In this document: piece after piece, positions 14,404 through 21,263 of the stretch | Layout of the letters: every line of letters begins with the position of its first letter | How positions within the stretch are numbered: position 1 is the first letter of the stretch | Origin: Armatimonadota bacterium | Lineage (GTDB): Bacteria; Sysuimicrobiota; Sysuimicrobiia; Sysuimicrobiales; JACQTN01 | DNA length: 21,603 nt | Direction: 5' to 3' | Assembly (NCBI GenBank): GCA_016210785.1 | Contig: JACQTN010000609.1 | Location: forward strand, 1-21,603 | The notes under the pieces: generated by a model | What the model was told of the DNA's origin: nothing | Database searches by the model: none | Seen by the model: the letters and a program-made list of their open reading frames with translations, nothing else | Program-made: the position numbers and the translations under genes

Positions 14404-14520
14404 GACATCGCCCCTCGTCTCGGCCGGCGTCCACAACGCGGAACCTGCCCGGACCGCGGCGCTCCCGGCGCCCGCGGCTCACACTCCCGGCCCTGCCCAC
14501 GGAGCCTGGGGTCGAGGACG

Positions 14521-14567
14521 CCCGCTTGACGTCAGTCGCAATCTTCGTTCCTCAAAAGTCAAGCGGG
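14521..14567 (-). other. 10-bp inverted repeat after the ABC permease gene
   Basis: Perfect arms CCCGCTTGAC (14521-14530) and GTCAAGCGGG (14558-14567) enclose a 27-base, more A+T-rich spacer. It lies 21 bases past the DppC-like stop codon and upstream of the dehydrogenase, so it may be a transcription end or a protein-binding site. In minus sense the right arm holds TTGACT, a possible -35, but I see no matching -10. Confidence 0.4.
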
Positions 14568-14588
14568 TCTCGCCGCAGGACCCGAGGC

Positions 14589-15410
14589 TCAGATCTTGAG
14601 ACGAGGGTCCAAGGCGTCCCGCAGCCCGTCGCCGAACAGGTTGAACCCCATGGAGGTCACGGTGATCGCGATCCCCGGGAAGGTGGAGATCCACGGCGCG
14701 AGCTGGATGAACCCGCGGCCGTCGGCGATGATCAGGCCCCACGTGGGCACGTCCGGCGAGACGCCGATCCCCAGGAAGCTGAGGCTTGACTCCACCAGGA
14801 TGGTGTACGGCATGTAGACGGTCGCCATGACAATGAGAGGATTGAAGGAGTTGGGCAGGATGTGGCGCCACAGGATGCGCCCTTCGCCTGCCCCCACGGC
14901 GCGGGCGGCCTCGACGAAGTGCCGCGCCTTGATGGCCAGCACCTCCCCGCGCACCACCCGGGCAAAACGCGGCAGCATGGAGACGCCCAGCGCCACAATC
15001 ACGTTGAGCAGCCCGGCGCCCAGCACGCCCACGGCGATGATGGCCAGCATCATCATGGGAAAGGCCATCAGGAGATCGATCACCCGGTTCAGCGAGTCGT
15101 CCACCATCCCGCCGAAGTATCCCGCGGCCGCGCCCATGAGCGTCCCGGAGGTCAGGGCCAGCAGCAGGGACGCCGCCGCCACCGCCAGCGAGGTGCGGCT
15201 GCCCCACAGGACGCGGCTGTAGACGTCGCGGCCGAACTGGTCCGTCCCGAAGGGGTGCTGCCGGCCCGGCGGGGTCAGCTGCCGTGTCATGTTGGTGGTG
15301 TAGGGATTGGCGGTCGTCAGCACGGGAGTGAGCGCGGCGGCCAGCATGGGGATGCTCAGCAGCGCCATGCCCACCACCGCGGACCGGTTTCGCAGCAGGC
15401 GGCGGATCAC
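14589..15410 (-). CDS. ABC transporter permease, DppC/OppC type
   Basis: 273 residues, inner-membrane subunit of a peptide/nickel/opine-type importer. It has the OppC-like N-terminal hydrophobic segment (about 11-31) and the family's periplasmic segment HPFGTDQFGRDVYSR (52-66). Several membrane spans follow, and the EAA loop that contacts the ATPase is EAARAVGAGEGRILWRHILP (167-186). GTG start at 15408-15410 with GAGGGAG upstream. It follows the DppB-like gene by 12 bases. No ATPase genes (dppD/dppF type) lie in the window; the importer must borrow ATPases encoded elsewhere. The substrate may be a peptide, but these systems also carry sugars, opines and metal chelates. Confidence 0.93.
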   Translation of the reverse strand: MIRRLLRNRSAVVGMALLSIPMLAAALTPVLTTANPYTTNMTRQLTPPGRQHPFGTDQFGRDVYSRVLWGSRTSLAVAAASLLLALTSGTLMGAAAGYFGGMVDDSLNRVIDLLMAFPMMMLAIIAVGVLGAGLLNVIVALGVSMLPRFARVVRGEVLAIKARHFVEAARAVGAGEGRILWRHILPNSFNPLIVMATVYMPYTILVESSLSFLGIGVSPDVPTWGLIIADGRGFIQLAPWISTFPGIAITVTSMGFNLFGDGLRDALDPRLKI

Positions 15411-15422
15411 GCGGCGGCTCCC

Positions 15423-16364
15423 TCACGCGTACCGGATGCGAGGATCCGCCAGGCCGTAGGCGACATCGGTCAGCAGGTTCACCAGCACGACCCCGACGGC
15501 GATAAGAAAGATGGCCCCCTGGACCATCGGGTAGTCCCGCGTGGAGATGGCGACGATGAGCAGGTTGCCCACCCCCGGCCGGCTGAACACGGCCTCTACC
15601 ACGGCGGAGCCTCCCATCAGCGCGTTGACCTGGATCCCCACGATGCTCAGGATGGGCGTCGCGGCGTTCCGCAGCGCGTGCCTGACCCACACGCGAGGCT
15701 CGCTGAGCCCCTTGGCGCGGGCGGGGCGCACGAAGTCCTCGGACAGCGCCTCGATCACCGACGAGCGGGTCATGCGGGCCACTACCGCGCCGATCCGGCT
15801 GCCCAGCGCCAGCGTGGGGAGAACCAGGTGGTAGGCCAGGTTCGCCGGGCTGGCCCGGTTGCCCGCGCCGATCAAGGGGAACCACTCCAGGTGGGCGGAG
15901 AACAGGATGAACAGCAGCAGCCCCAGCCAGAACGCGGGAATGGACAGGAAGAACAGCGCGACCGACATGGCCAGCACGTCTACCATGGAGTTGCGCTTCA
16001 CGGCGGCAATGACGCCGGCGGTGAGGCCGATGGCCACCGACAGCAGGGTCGACGTCACCATGAGGTCCAGGCTGTAGGGCAGTTGGTCCCTGATCTCTCC
16101 AGCCACCGGCTTGCGGCTCCGGAGCGATTCGCCCAGGTCGCCCCGCATGACGCTTCCCAGGTAGGTGAGATATTGGACGGGCAGGGGACGGTCCAGTCCC
16201 ATCCTGGCCCGGGTGACCTGGAGCAGGTCGGGCGTGGCGTAATCGCCAAGCCAGATCTGCGCGGGATCCCCAGGCGCCAGCCGGATGATCAGGAAGGACG
16301 CGGAGACGATGATCCAGATGGTGACGACGCTGCCAAGCAGGCGACGCGCCAGGTACGCGTGCAC
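15423..16364 (-). CDS. ABC transporter permease, DppB/OppB type
   Basis: 313 residues, partner permease of the DppC-like protein. Starts with the family's MHAYLARRLLGSVVTIWII membrane segment and the SFLIIRLAPGDP motif, followed by about five more hydrophobic stretches. The ATPase-contact loop is RAKGLSEPRVWVRHALRNA near 215-235, and the C-terminal LTDVAYGLADPRIRY is typical of DppB. GTG start at 16362-16364 with only a weak AGGAC ribosome site. A strong hairpin separates it from the binding-protein gene upstream. Confidence 0.93.
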   Translation of the reverse strand: MHAYLARRLLGSVVTIWIIVSASFLIIRLAPGDPAQIWLGDYATPDLLQVTRARMGLDRPLPVQYLTYLGSVMRGDLGESLRSRKPVAGEIRDQLPYSLDLMVTSTLLSVAIGLTAGVIAAVKRNSMVDVLAMSVALFFLSIPAFWLGLLLFILFSAHLEWFPLIGAGNRASPANLAYHLVLPTLALGSRIGAVVARMTRSSVIEALSEDFVRPARAKGLSEPRVWVRHALRNAATPILSIVGIQVNALMGGSAVVEAVFSRPGVGNLLIVAISTRDYPMVQGAIFLIAVGVVLVNLLTDVAYGLADPRIRYA

Positions 16365-16394
16365 GGTCCTGCGTCCCCCGCCGTCTCGTCACGC

Positions 16395-16423
16395 GGGCGG
16401 GTGGACGCGGCGTCCACCCGCCC
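16395..16423 (-). other. Strong stem-loop between binding protein and permease genes
   Basis: Perfect 12-base arms (16395-16406 and 16412-16423, GGGCGGGTGGAC and its complement) around a 5-base loop. It lies 33 bases after the binding-protein stop and 30 bases before the permease start. No T-run. Intercistronic hairpins at this point in ABC importer operons are known to keep binding protein in excess by protecting the upstream RNA or causing partial termination. That role is inferred here. Confidence 0.6.
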
Positions 16424-16455
16424 CGACGCGAGAGGCCGGCGCGGTGCGGGCCCCG

Positions 16456-17979
16456 TCAGTTGCCGGCAAAGTGGGCGGTCCGGAAGATCACCACGCCGGC
16501 GTACGAGATCGCGGTGATGCCGGCGACCCCCTGCCGGGCCACGACCAGCGACTTGCGCGTCCCAAGCGAGATCACCGGGAGATCCTCCGCGATCTTCCGC
16601 TGCAACTGCAGCAGGACCTGACGGCGCGTTTTGGCATCGGGCGCCGTGCGCTGGGCGTCGATCAGGTCGTCGGCCCCGGCGTAGCCCATGTAGTTGGTGG
16701 TGGAATCGGAGCGGAGGAACGGCGCGTAGTAGTGGTCCGGGTCCAGCCGGGATAGCCCCTGGACGTGGACCTGGTAGTTGCGGGCGGGCGGGTTGATCTT
16801 GGCCAGTTCGCCCGCAGCATCGGTGATCAGGATGGTGCCCTGCACGCCGGCCTTCGCCCACCAGTCCTTGACCAGCACGGCGAGCTGGTCAAACATCAAC
16901 TCTTTGCGCGACTGGATCTCCAGCGCCAGGCCGCCGGCGTGGCCCGCCTCGGCGAGCAGCGCCCTGGCCTTGTTGAGATCGGTGGGATAGGTCGGCACGT
17001 CCTTCGTCCACCCGAAGACGGTCTTGGGCTGGAAGGACGGGTTCAGCTCCGCGAGCCCCGAGTAGAACTCCTCCATCGCCTTCCAGTCGACGGCGTGGGC
17101 GAGGGCCCGCCTGACCCTCACGTCGCTGAGCGGGGGCCTGGTCACGTTGAACATCACGTAGTCCATCCAGATGCCGGGTACCTCGATCACCTGGAAGCGC
17201 GGGCTGGACTTGAGCAGTTTCCAGGCGCCCACGGTGCGCAGCGGCATCATGTCCACCTCGCCGCGCTGCAGCGCCAGGATTCCCACCATCTCCTCGGGGA
17301 TGATCTTCAGGACGACCTTCTCGATCCTGGGGCCGCCCCCGTAGTAGTCCCGGTTGGCCCCGAGGACCACCTCGTTGCCGGGCGCGTAGCTCTCAAAGAC
17401 ATAGGGCCCCGTCCCCACCGGGTTGGTGGTGATCGCCCGGCCCAGCTCCCTGACGGCCTTCTCGCTCATGATGAACCCGGACTGCCAGCCCAGCGTGCTC
17501 AGCAAGGGGGCGAAGGGCGTCCGCAGCCGGAAGACCGCCGTGTACGGGTCAGGCGTCTCCACGCGCTCCACGGGCGCGTAGTCCGCCACCAGCCGCGACT
17601 GGGTGCGGTCCTTGTAGCGCTCGATGGTAAACTTGACATCGCGCGAGGTGAGCTCGCCGTACCCCTTGTGGAACTTGACGCCCTTCCTCAGATAGAAGGT
17701 GTAGGTCTTGCCGTCGGGCGAGACCTCGTAGCGGGTGGCCAGGTCGGGAATGACCTCGGCGGTGCCGGGCTTGAAAGTGACCAGCCCGCTGAAGACGTTC
17801 TGGGCCACCACCCGGTCGGCCGCAAATCCCAGGTTGGCCGGATCCAGGGTGACCAGGTTCTGGCTGAGGACAAACCTGAGCGTGTTGGACCTCCCGGCCT
17901 GCTGCGCCGAGGCGCCGGACCAGAGGCCGGCCGCCAGCAACAGCGCCGTCAACACCACGAGCACGGTCGTGCGCCGCAT
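16456..17979 (-). CDS. ABC transporter substrate-binding protein (peptide/nickel family, SBP_bac_5)
   Basis: 507 residues. Sec signal peptide MRRTTVLVVLTALLLAAG and onward, with likely cleavage after Ala-Ser-Ala at about residue 25 and no lipobox cysteine, so it is secreted as a soluble protein. The body is typical of the family: LRFVLSQNLVTLDPAN, then PDLATRYEVSPDGKTYTFYL, LRKGVKFHKG, NPVGTGPYVFESYAPG, and DVRVRRALAHAVDWKAM around 285-305. The ATG at 17977-17979 is chosen over one at 17997 because GGGAGGAG precedes it and the signal peptide then has a normal length. It is separated from the DegT gene by a 250-base gap with repeat-borne hairpins, so the transporter may have its own promoter, which I could not identify. 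Confidence 0.94.
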   Translation of the reverse strand: MRRTTVLVVLTALLLAAGLWSGASAQQAGRSNTLRFVLSQNLVTLDPANLGFAADRVVAQNVFSGLVTFKPGTAEVIPDLATRYEVSPDGKTYTFYLRKGVKFHKGYGELTSRDVKFTIERYKDRTQSRLVADYAPVERVETPDPYTAVFRLRTPFAPLLSTLGWQSGFIMSEKAVRELGRAITTNPVGTGPYVFESYAPGNEVVLGANRDYYGGGPRIEKVVLKIIPEEMVGILALQRGEVDMMPLRTVGAWKLLKSSPRFQVIEVPGIWMDYVMFNVTRPPLSDVRVRRALAHAVDWKAMEEFYSGLAELNPSFQPKTVFGWTKDVPTYPTDLNKARALLAEAGHAGGLALEIQSRKELMFDQLAVLVKDWWAKAGVQGTILITDAAGELAKINPPARNYQVHVQGLSRLDPDHYYAPFLRSDSTTNYMGYAGADDLIDAQRTAPDAKTRRQVLLQLQRKIAEDLPVISLGTRKSLVVARQGVAGITAISYAGVVIFRTAHFAGN

Positions 17980-18145
17980 CTCTCTCACTCCTCCCATCAG
18001 TCGTCCTGTACCGCTCCTCGCGCCTTACCCCGCCCGCCACGCCGCGATCCCGTGTCGGCTTTCATCCTTCATTCATGCGCAGGACCGGCTTGGCCGAGTC
18101 CGAGCATCACCGTGTTTCGCAACCCCGACCAGCGCGGGTGGGGAT

Positions 18146-18172
18146 CGAGGGGAGGGGAAGGCCCTCCCCTCG
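18146..18172. other. 11-bp hairpin inside repeat copy 2
   Basis: CGAGGGGAGGG (18146-18156) pairs perfectly with 18162-18172 around a 5-base loop. It is the second strong hairpin of the repeat, 17 bases from the terminator-like one. In copy 1 the corresponding sequence near 6795-6811 keeps the GGGGAGGG run but not the perfect pairing. Confidence 0.5.
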
Positions 18173-18189
18173 TCGGACACTATGGTGAA

Positions 18190-18218
18190 GGGTGGAGTGG
18201 CGGAAAGTCACTCCACCC
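18190..18218 (-). terminator. Terminator-like hairpin after the DegT gene
   Basis: GGGTGGAGTG (18190-18199) pairs perfectly with CACTCCACCC (18209-18218) around a 9-base loop, starting 11 bases past the DegT stop codon. Only a short TT follows in the minus sense. It is the best-preserved part of the repeat family and probably ends or stabilises the epimerase-DegT transcript. Confidence 0.55.
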
Positions 18219-18229
18219 AACCTCACTGG

Positions 18230-19336
18230 CTAGGCGAAGAACCTGCGCATCGTGTCCACGACGGCGCGCATCTTCTCTTCATTCATGTTGGGATCGCAGG
18301 GCAGCGACATGACCTCCGCGCACGCCCGCTCCGCGTCGGGGAACGGCCCCTGCCGGCCCACGGCCTCTACGATGGGCCCCTGCTGGTGCAGAGGGATCGG
18401 ATAGTGGCATTTGGCCTCGACGCCATTGGCGTTCATGAACGGCAGCAGCCTGTCGCGGCTCTCCTTCACGCGCACCACGTAGTGCAGGTAGACGTGGGAG
18501 GCGTAGTCCTTCGCCACGGGCGGCGTCACGGGCAGGCCTGCCTCCCGGATCAGCCGGGTGTACACCGCGGCGTTCTCGCGCCGCTGCGCGTTCCAGGAGT
18601 CCAGCAGCGGAAGCTGGACGCAGCCGATGGCGGCCTGCATCTCGTTGATGCGCATGTTGTAGCCGACGCAGTTCATCTCGTACTCGTGCTCGTGCAGGCC
18701 GTGCCGGCCGTGATGGCGCAGTTGGGTGACGAGCGTCGCCAGCCGCTTGTCGTCGGTCACCGTGACTCCACCCATGCCGCACACCGACAGGAGCTTGTGG
18801 CTGAGGGCGAAGAAGCCGCAGTCCCCGAGGGAGCCCACGCGCCGTCCCTTGTAGAGGGCGCCGAGCGCGTGGCAGCCGTTCTCGATCACCTTGATCCCGC
18901 GCCGGCGGGCAATCGCCACGATGGGGTCCATGTCCACGGGGTGGCCATACTTGTGCACGGCGATGACGGCCTTGGTGCGGGGCGTGATGGCCGCCTCGAA
19001 CGCCGCGGGGTCCAGGTTCATGGTGTCGGCGGTGCAGTCGGCAAAGACCGGCCGGGCCCCGCGCACGATGACGCACTCCGCGTTGGCCACGTACGTGTTG
19101 GCGGGGATGATCACCTCGTCCCCCGGCCCGATGCCCAGGGCGTGCAGGATCATCAGCAGCGACGAGGACCCGGAGTTGGCGGCGACGCCGTGCTTCACGC
19201 CGCACAGGTCGGCGATGCCCTGCTCCAGCCCCTCGCTGTACTTGCCCGCGTAGTGGACACGGTTCTGCAGAACCTCCATGACGACGCCCTTGACCCGGTC
19301 GTCCACGGGGTACTCGTAGTAGTAGTCGATCTTCAC
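18230..19336 (-). CDS. DegT/DnrJ/EryC1/StrS family aminotransferase
   Basis: 368 residues; PLP-dependent sugar aminotransferase fold. ANSGSSSLLMILHALG (53-68) binds cofactor phosphate, GDEVIIPANTYVANAE (72-87) is family-typical, and FFALSHKLLSVCGMGG carries the PLP lysine, Lys181. The family's ED-x-A-H/Q motif reads IENGCHALGA (151-160), so the Asp that normally contacts the PLP ring nitrogen is Asn153. Whether it still transaminates or acts as a dehydratase or a binding protein is open. GTG start (19334-19336) overlaps the upstream epimerase stop as GTGA, implying translational coupling; the epimerase-aminotransferase pair would make or process an amino or keto sugar. The stop codon borders repeat copy 2. 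Confidence 0.92.
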   Translation of the reverse strand: MKIDYYYEYPVDDRVKGVVMEVLQNRVHYAGKYSEGLEQGIADLCGVKHGVAANSGSSSLLMILHALGIGPGDEVIIPANTYVANAECVIVRGARPVFADCTADTMNLDPAAFEAAITPRTKAVIAVHKYGHPVDMDPIVAIARRRGIKVIENGCHALGALYKGRRVGSLGDCGFFALSHKLLSVCGMGGVTVTDDKRLATLVTQLRHHGRHGLHEHEYEMNCVGYNMRINEMQAAIGCVQLPLLDSWNAQRRENAAVYTRLIREAGLPVTPPVAKDYASHVYLHYVVRVKESRDRLLPFMNANGVEAKCHYPIPLHQQGPIVEAVGRQGPFPDAERACAEVMSLPCDPNMNEEKMRAVVDTMRRFFA

Positions 19337-20307
19337 AGCGTGGCCCCCTCCTCCAGCAGCACCTTCAACTCGGCGGCCGCGTCCTGCACGGCGGCGCTCA
19401 AACCGTAGCGGGGCGCGAACCCCAGGTCCTCGCGCGCCCGCGTGATGTCGAACACGCAGTAATGGCCCGGCGCGAACTCCGGCCCCGGGCCGATCTCGAT
19501 CCTGGCCGACGGAAAGACCCCACGCACTGCATCCCCAAACTCCCTCAGGGAGACCGCCTGCCCGCTGCCGATGTTGTACCGGTCGTAGGTCAGGCGGGGC
19601 GCCGTGGCCGCGCTCACGATGGCGCCGGCCAGATCCTTGACGTAGATCAGGTCGAGGCGCTGATCACCTCCCTGGGGGATGACGGTCTCCCGGCCCTCCA
19701 CGGCGTTGCGCACGACGCCGTGGATGATGCCGATTGCCCGCTGGTTGATATCGAGACAGCGCTCCGGCGACAGCGGGATGGCAAAGCGCAGCGCGGCGAA
19801 CTCGACCCCGAAGGTCGCCCGGTACCAGGCCCCGTACCGCTCGCCCGTGTGCTTGCAGATGTCGTAGGGGCGCTCCGGCTCCAGAGGCATGTCCTCGGTC
19901 ACGGGCCTGTAGGTGGGATGGCCGTAGGGCGTGCCTTTGAAGTCCGGATAGACGGAACGCGTGCTGCAGTAGACGAACCGCTTCACGCCGAACACCCGGG
20001 CGGCCTCCAGCATGTTGATGAGCCCCAGGATGTTGACCCGCACGCCCGCGGCGCGGTGGGTGTTGGCCTCCCCCTGCAGCGCCGCCATGTGGATGATGGT
20101 GTCAATCTCGTGGGCGCGCACGGCCTCCGCCACGCTCACCCCGTCCTGCACGTCGATGCGCAGGAGGTCTGCCCGATCGCCGAACCGCCGCAGGAAGTGA
20201 CGCGGGTAGCGGACGTCGAGGATCACCGGCCGGATCTCGAGGTCGAGCAGGCGATTCACCACGTGGGGTCCGATGGCGCCGCCGGCCCCGGTGACCATGA
20301 TGCGCAT
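19333..20307 (-). CDS. NAD-dependent epimerase/dehydratase family protein (extended SDR)
   Basis: 324 residues. Rossmann motif TGAGGAIG (6-13; Gly7, Gly10, Gly13), YCSTRSVY with Ser/Thr at 115-116, and the catalytic Tyr148-x3-Lys152 (PYDICKHTGE). C-terminal YNIGSGQAVSLREFGDAV is typical of sugar-nucleotide and sugar-acid SDRs. ATG at 20305-20307 preceded by GCGAGGTG. First gene of the long minus-strand series, translationally coupled to the DegT gene, and divergent from the isochorismatase-like gene with a 212-base structured intergenic region. The substrate is unknown; a UDP-sugar epimerase is one option, a free sugar or uronate dehydrogenase another. Confidence 0.91.
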   Translation of the reverse strand: MRIMVTGAGGAIGPHVVNRLLDLEIRPVILDVRYPRHFLRRFGDRADLLRIDVQDGVSVAEAVRAHEIDTIIHMAALQGEANTHRAAGVRVNILGLINMLEAARVFGVKRFVYCSTRSVYPDFKGTPYGHPTYRPVTEDMPLEPERPYDICKHTGERYGAWYRATFGVEFAALRFAIPLSPERCLDINQRAIGIIHGVVRNAVEGRETVIPQGGDQRLDLIYVKDLAGAIVSAATAPRLTYDRYNIGSGQAVSLREFGDAVRGVFPSARIEIGPGPEFAPGHYCVFDITRAREDLGFAPRYGLSAAVQDAAAELKVLLEEGATL

Positions 20308-20395
20308 GCGGGCACCTCGCTGCGGGTAGATTCCTCGCGGTGCGGGCCAAGTCCTTTGCGCGCGGTGTCAGGTATCTTCGCCCGCGCCCGGCAGA

Positions 20396-20444
20396 GTCCT
20401 CCCGCGACCGCGGTTCGCCGCGGAGGCGCGCGGCGCGGGAGGAC
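20396..20444 (+). other. Nested stem-loop with UUCG tetraloop in a divergent promoter region
   Basis: Outer 11-bp arms GTCCTCCCGCG (20396-20406) and its exact complement (20434-20444) enclose an inner perfect hairpin CCGCGG-TTCG-CCGCGG (20408-20423). The combined structure is very stable in a plus-strand transcript. It lies about 76 bases upstream of the isochorismatase-like start, so it may be part of its leader. Confidence 0.5.
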
Positions 20445-20476
20445 CCGCCCGCCTTCGCACGAATTGGTGTTGGTGC

Positions 20477-20515
20477 CGGGATCGCCCGATCCCGAACCCC
20501 GCATCGGGAGGGTTC
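20477..20515 (+). promoter_or_regulatory. Operator-like palindrome and alternative leader pairing
   Basis: CGGGATCG (20477-20484), a 2-base centre and CGATCCCG (20487-20494) form an 18-base palindrome. Next to it GAACCC (20494-20499) can pair with GGGTTC (20510-20515), which would cover part of the ribosome site GGGAGGG (20506-20512). The two pairings share base 20494. It could be an operator for the divergent genes or a leader switch; neither is shown. Confidence 0.4.
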
Positions 20516-20519
20516 ACCT

Positions 20520-21227
20520 GTGACCAGGGAGTTCAATCTCCGCGCCTCGCCCGAGTTCGACCTGCCGCCCGACCGCACCGCCCTCATCATCGTGGACATG
20601 CAGCGGGCCGGCCTCTACCCCAACGCCGGGCTGAGCGCCCTGCACGCGCGACAGGCCGAGAAGAGCTATCAGGAGTACCAGCAGTACGCGCGCTCGACCC
20701 TCATCCCCAACAACGTCCGCCTGCTGGAACGCTTCCGGGCGCTCGGGATGCGAGTGATCTTCCTGACGTGCGGGTCGTTCTACTCCGATGCCGCGGACAT
20801 GTACGCGCCGCGGCGCCGCATGGACTTGGAGACCCAGAAGCGCACGGGCGTCAAGACCACCTTCACTGTCGGCGAGCACGAGCACGGTGTCATCGACGAA
20901 TTAACCCCGAGGTCCGACGAACCGGTGTTCAACAAGCTGGGCTCCGACGGCTTCATCGGCACCGCCCTGGACCAGGTGCTGCGCTGGATGCGCATCGACA
21001 CCATGGTCGTCACCGGCGTGGGGACGCCCTACTGCGTGGAGAGCACGGTGCGCCACGGCGCCGACCTGGGCTACGCGGTGGCGGTGGCGTCGGACGCCTG
21101 CGGCACCTCCGACATGACCCTGCACGAGCACAGCCTGCGCGTGATGCACCAGCGCTACGCCATGGTACGCACGACCGCGGAGATCCTGGCGATGCTGCCT
21201 CAGCCGGCCGCAGCGCGGCGAGGTTAG
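20520..21227 (+). CDS. Isochorismatase-like cysteine hydrolase
   Basis: 235 residues from GTG at 20520, with GGGAGG eight bases upstream; the frame is open further upstream but lies in structured, unconserved leader. The catalytic triad of the family is present: Asp26 (ALIIVDMQRAG), Lys139 (FNKLGSDGFIGT) and Cys172 in VTGVGTPYCVESTVRHGAD. Family members hydrolyse amides such as nicotinamide, N-carbamoyl amino acids, ureidoacrylate and biuret, or isochorismate. The long insert at about 85-120 (SFYSDAADMY, then KRTGVKTTF) differs from nicotinamidase. It is followed 36 bases later by an RraA-like gene, so the pair probably shares a transcript and a pathway. Confidence 0.9.
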   Translation: MTREFNLRASPEFDLPPDRTALIIVDMQRAGLYPNAGLSALHARQAEKSYQEYQQYARSTLIPNNVRLLERFRALGMRVIFLTCGSFYSDAADMYAPRRRMDLETQKRTGVKTTFTVGEHEHGVIDELTPRSDEPVFNKLGSDGFIGTALDQVLRWMRIDTMVVTGVGTPYCVESTVRHGADLGYAVAVASDACGTSDMTLHEHSLRVMHQRYAMVRTTAEILAMLPQPAAARRG

Positions 21228-21263
21228 CGCGCCGGGACGCGGCCAGATCACGGTGACACGGTG

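Larger units (their letters stand above)
18073..18232. repeat. Repeat family, copy 2
   Basis: A shorter relative of the 6535-6866 element. Shared blocks are 18073-18091 (19 of 19 identical to 6535-6553), 18093-18110 (18 of 18 with 6612-6629), a CGTCGG-containing stretch around 18171-18180, and 18187-18232 (39 of 46 with 6821-6866). Order and orientation are the same, but copy 2 lacks the 61-base units. As in copy 1, its outer edge is the TAG stop codon of the neighbouring minus-strand gene. This suggests a dispersed non-coding element rather than chance. Confidence 0.75.

Noticed and set aside
14862..16517. Long open frame on the plus strand opposite both permease genes
   Set aside because: It is antisense to two proteins with complete family motifs. 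Its translation is His/Gln/Arg/Gly-rich, as expected from a G+C-rich shadow frame.
17735..19408. Long plus-strand open frame opposite the binding-protein and DegT genes
   Set aside because: It overlaps two well-supported genes and a hairpin repeat; low-complexity composition and no ribosome site support.
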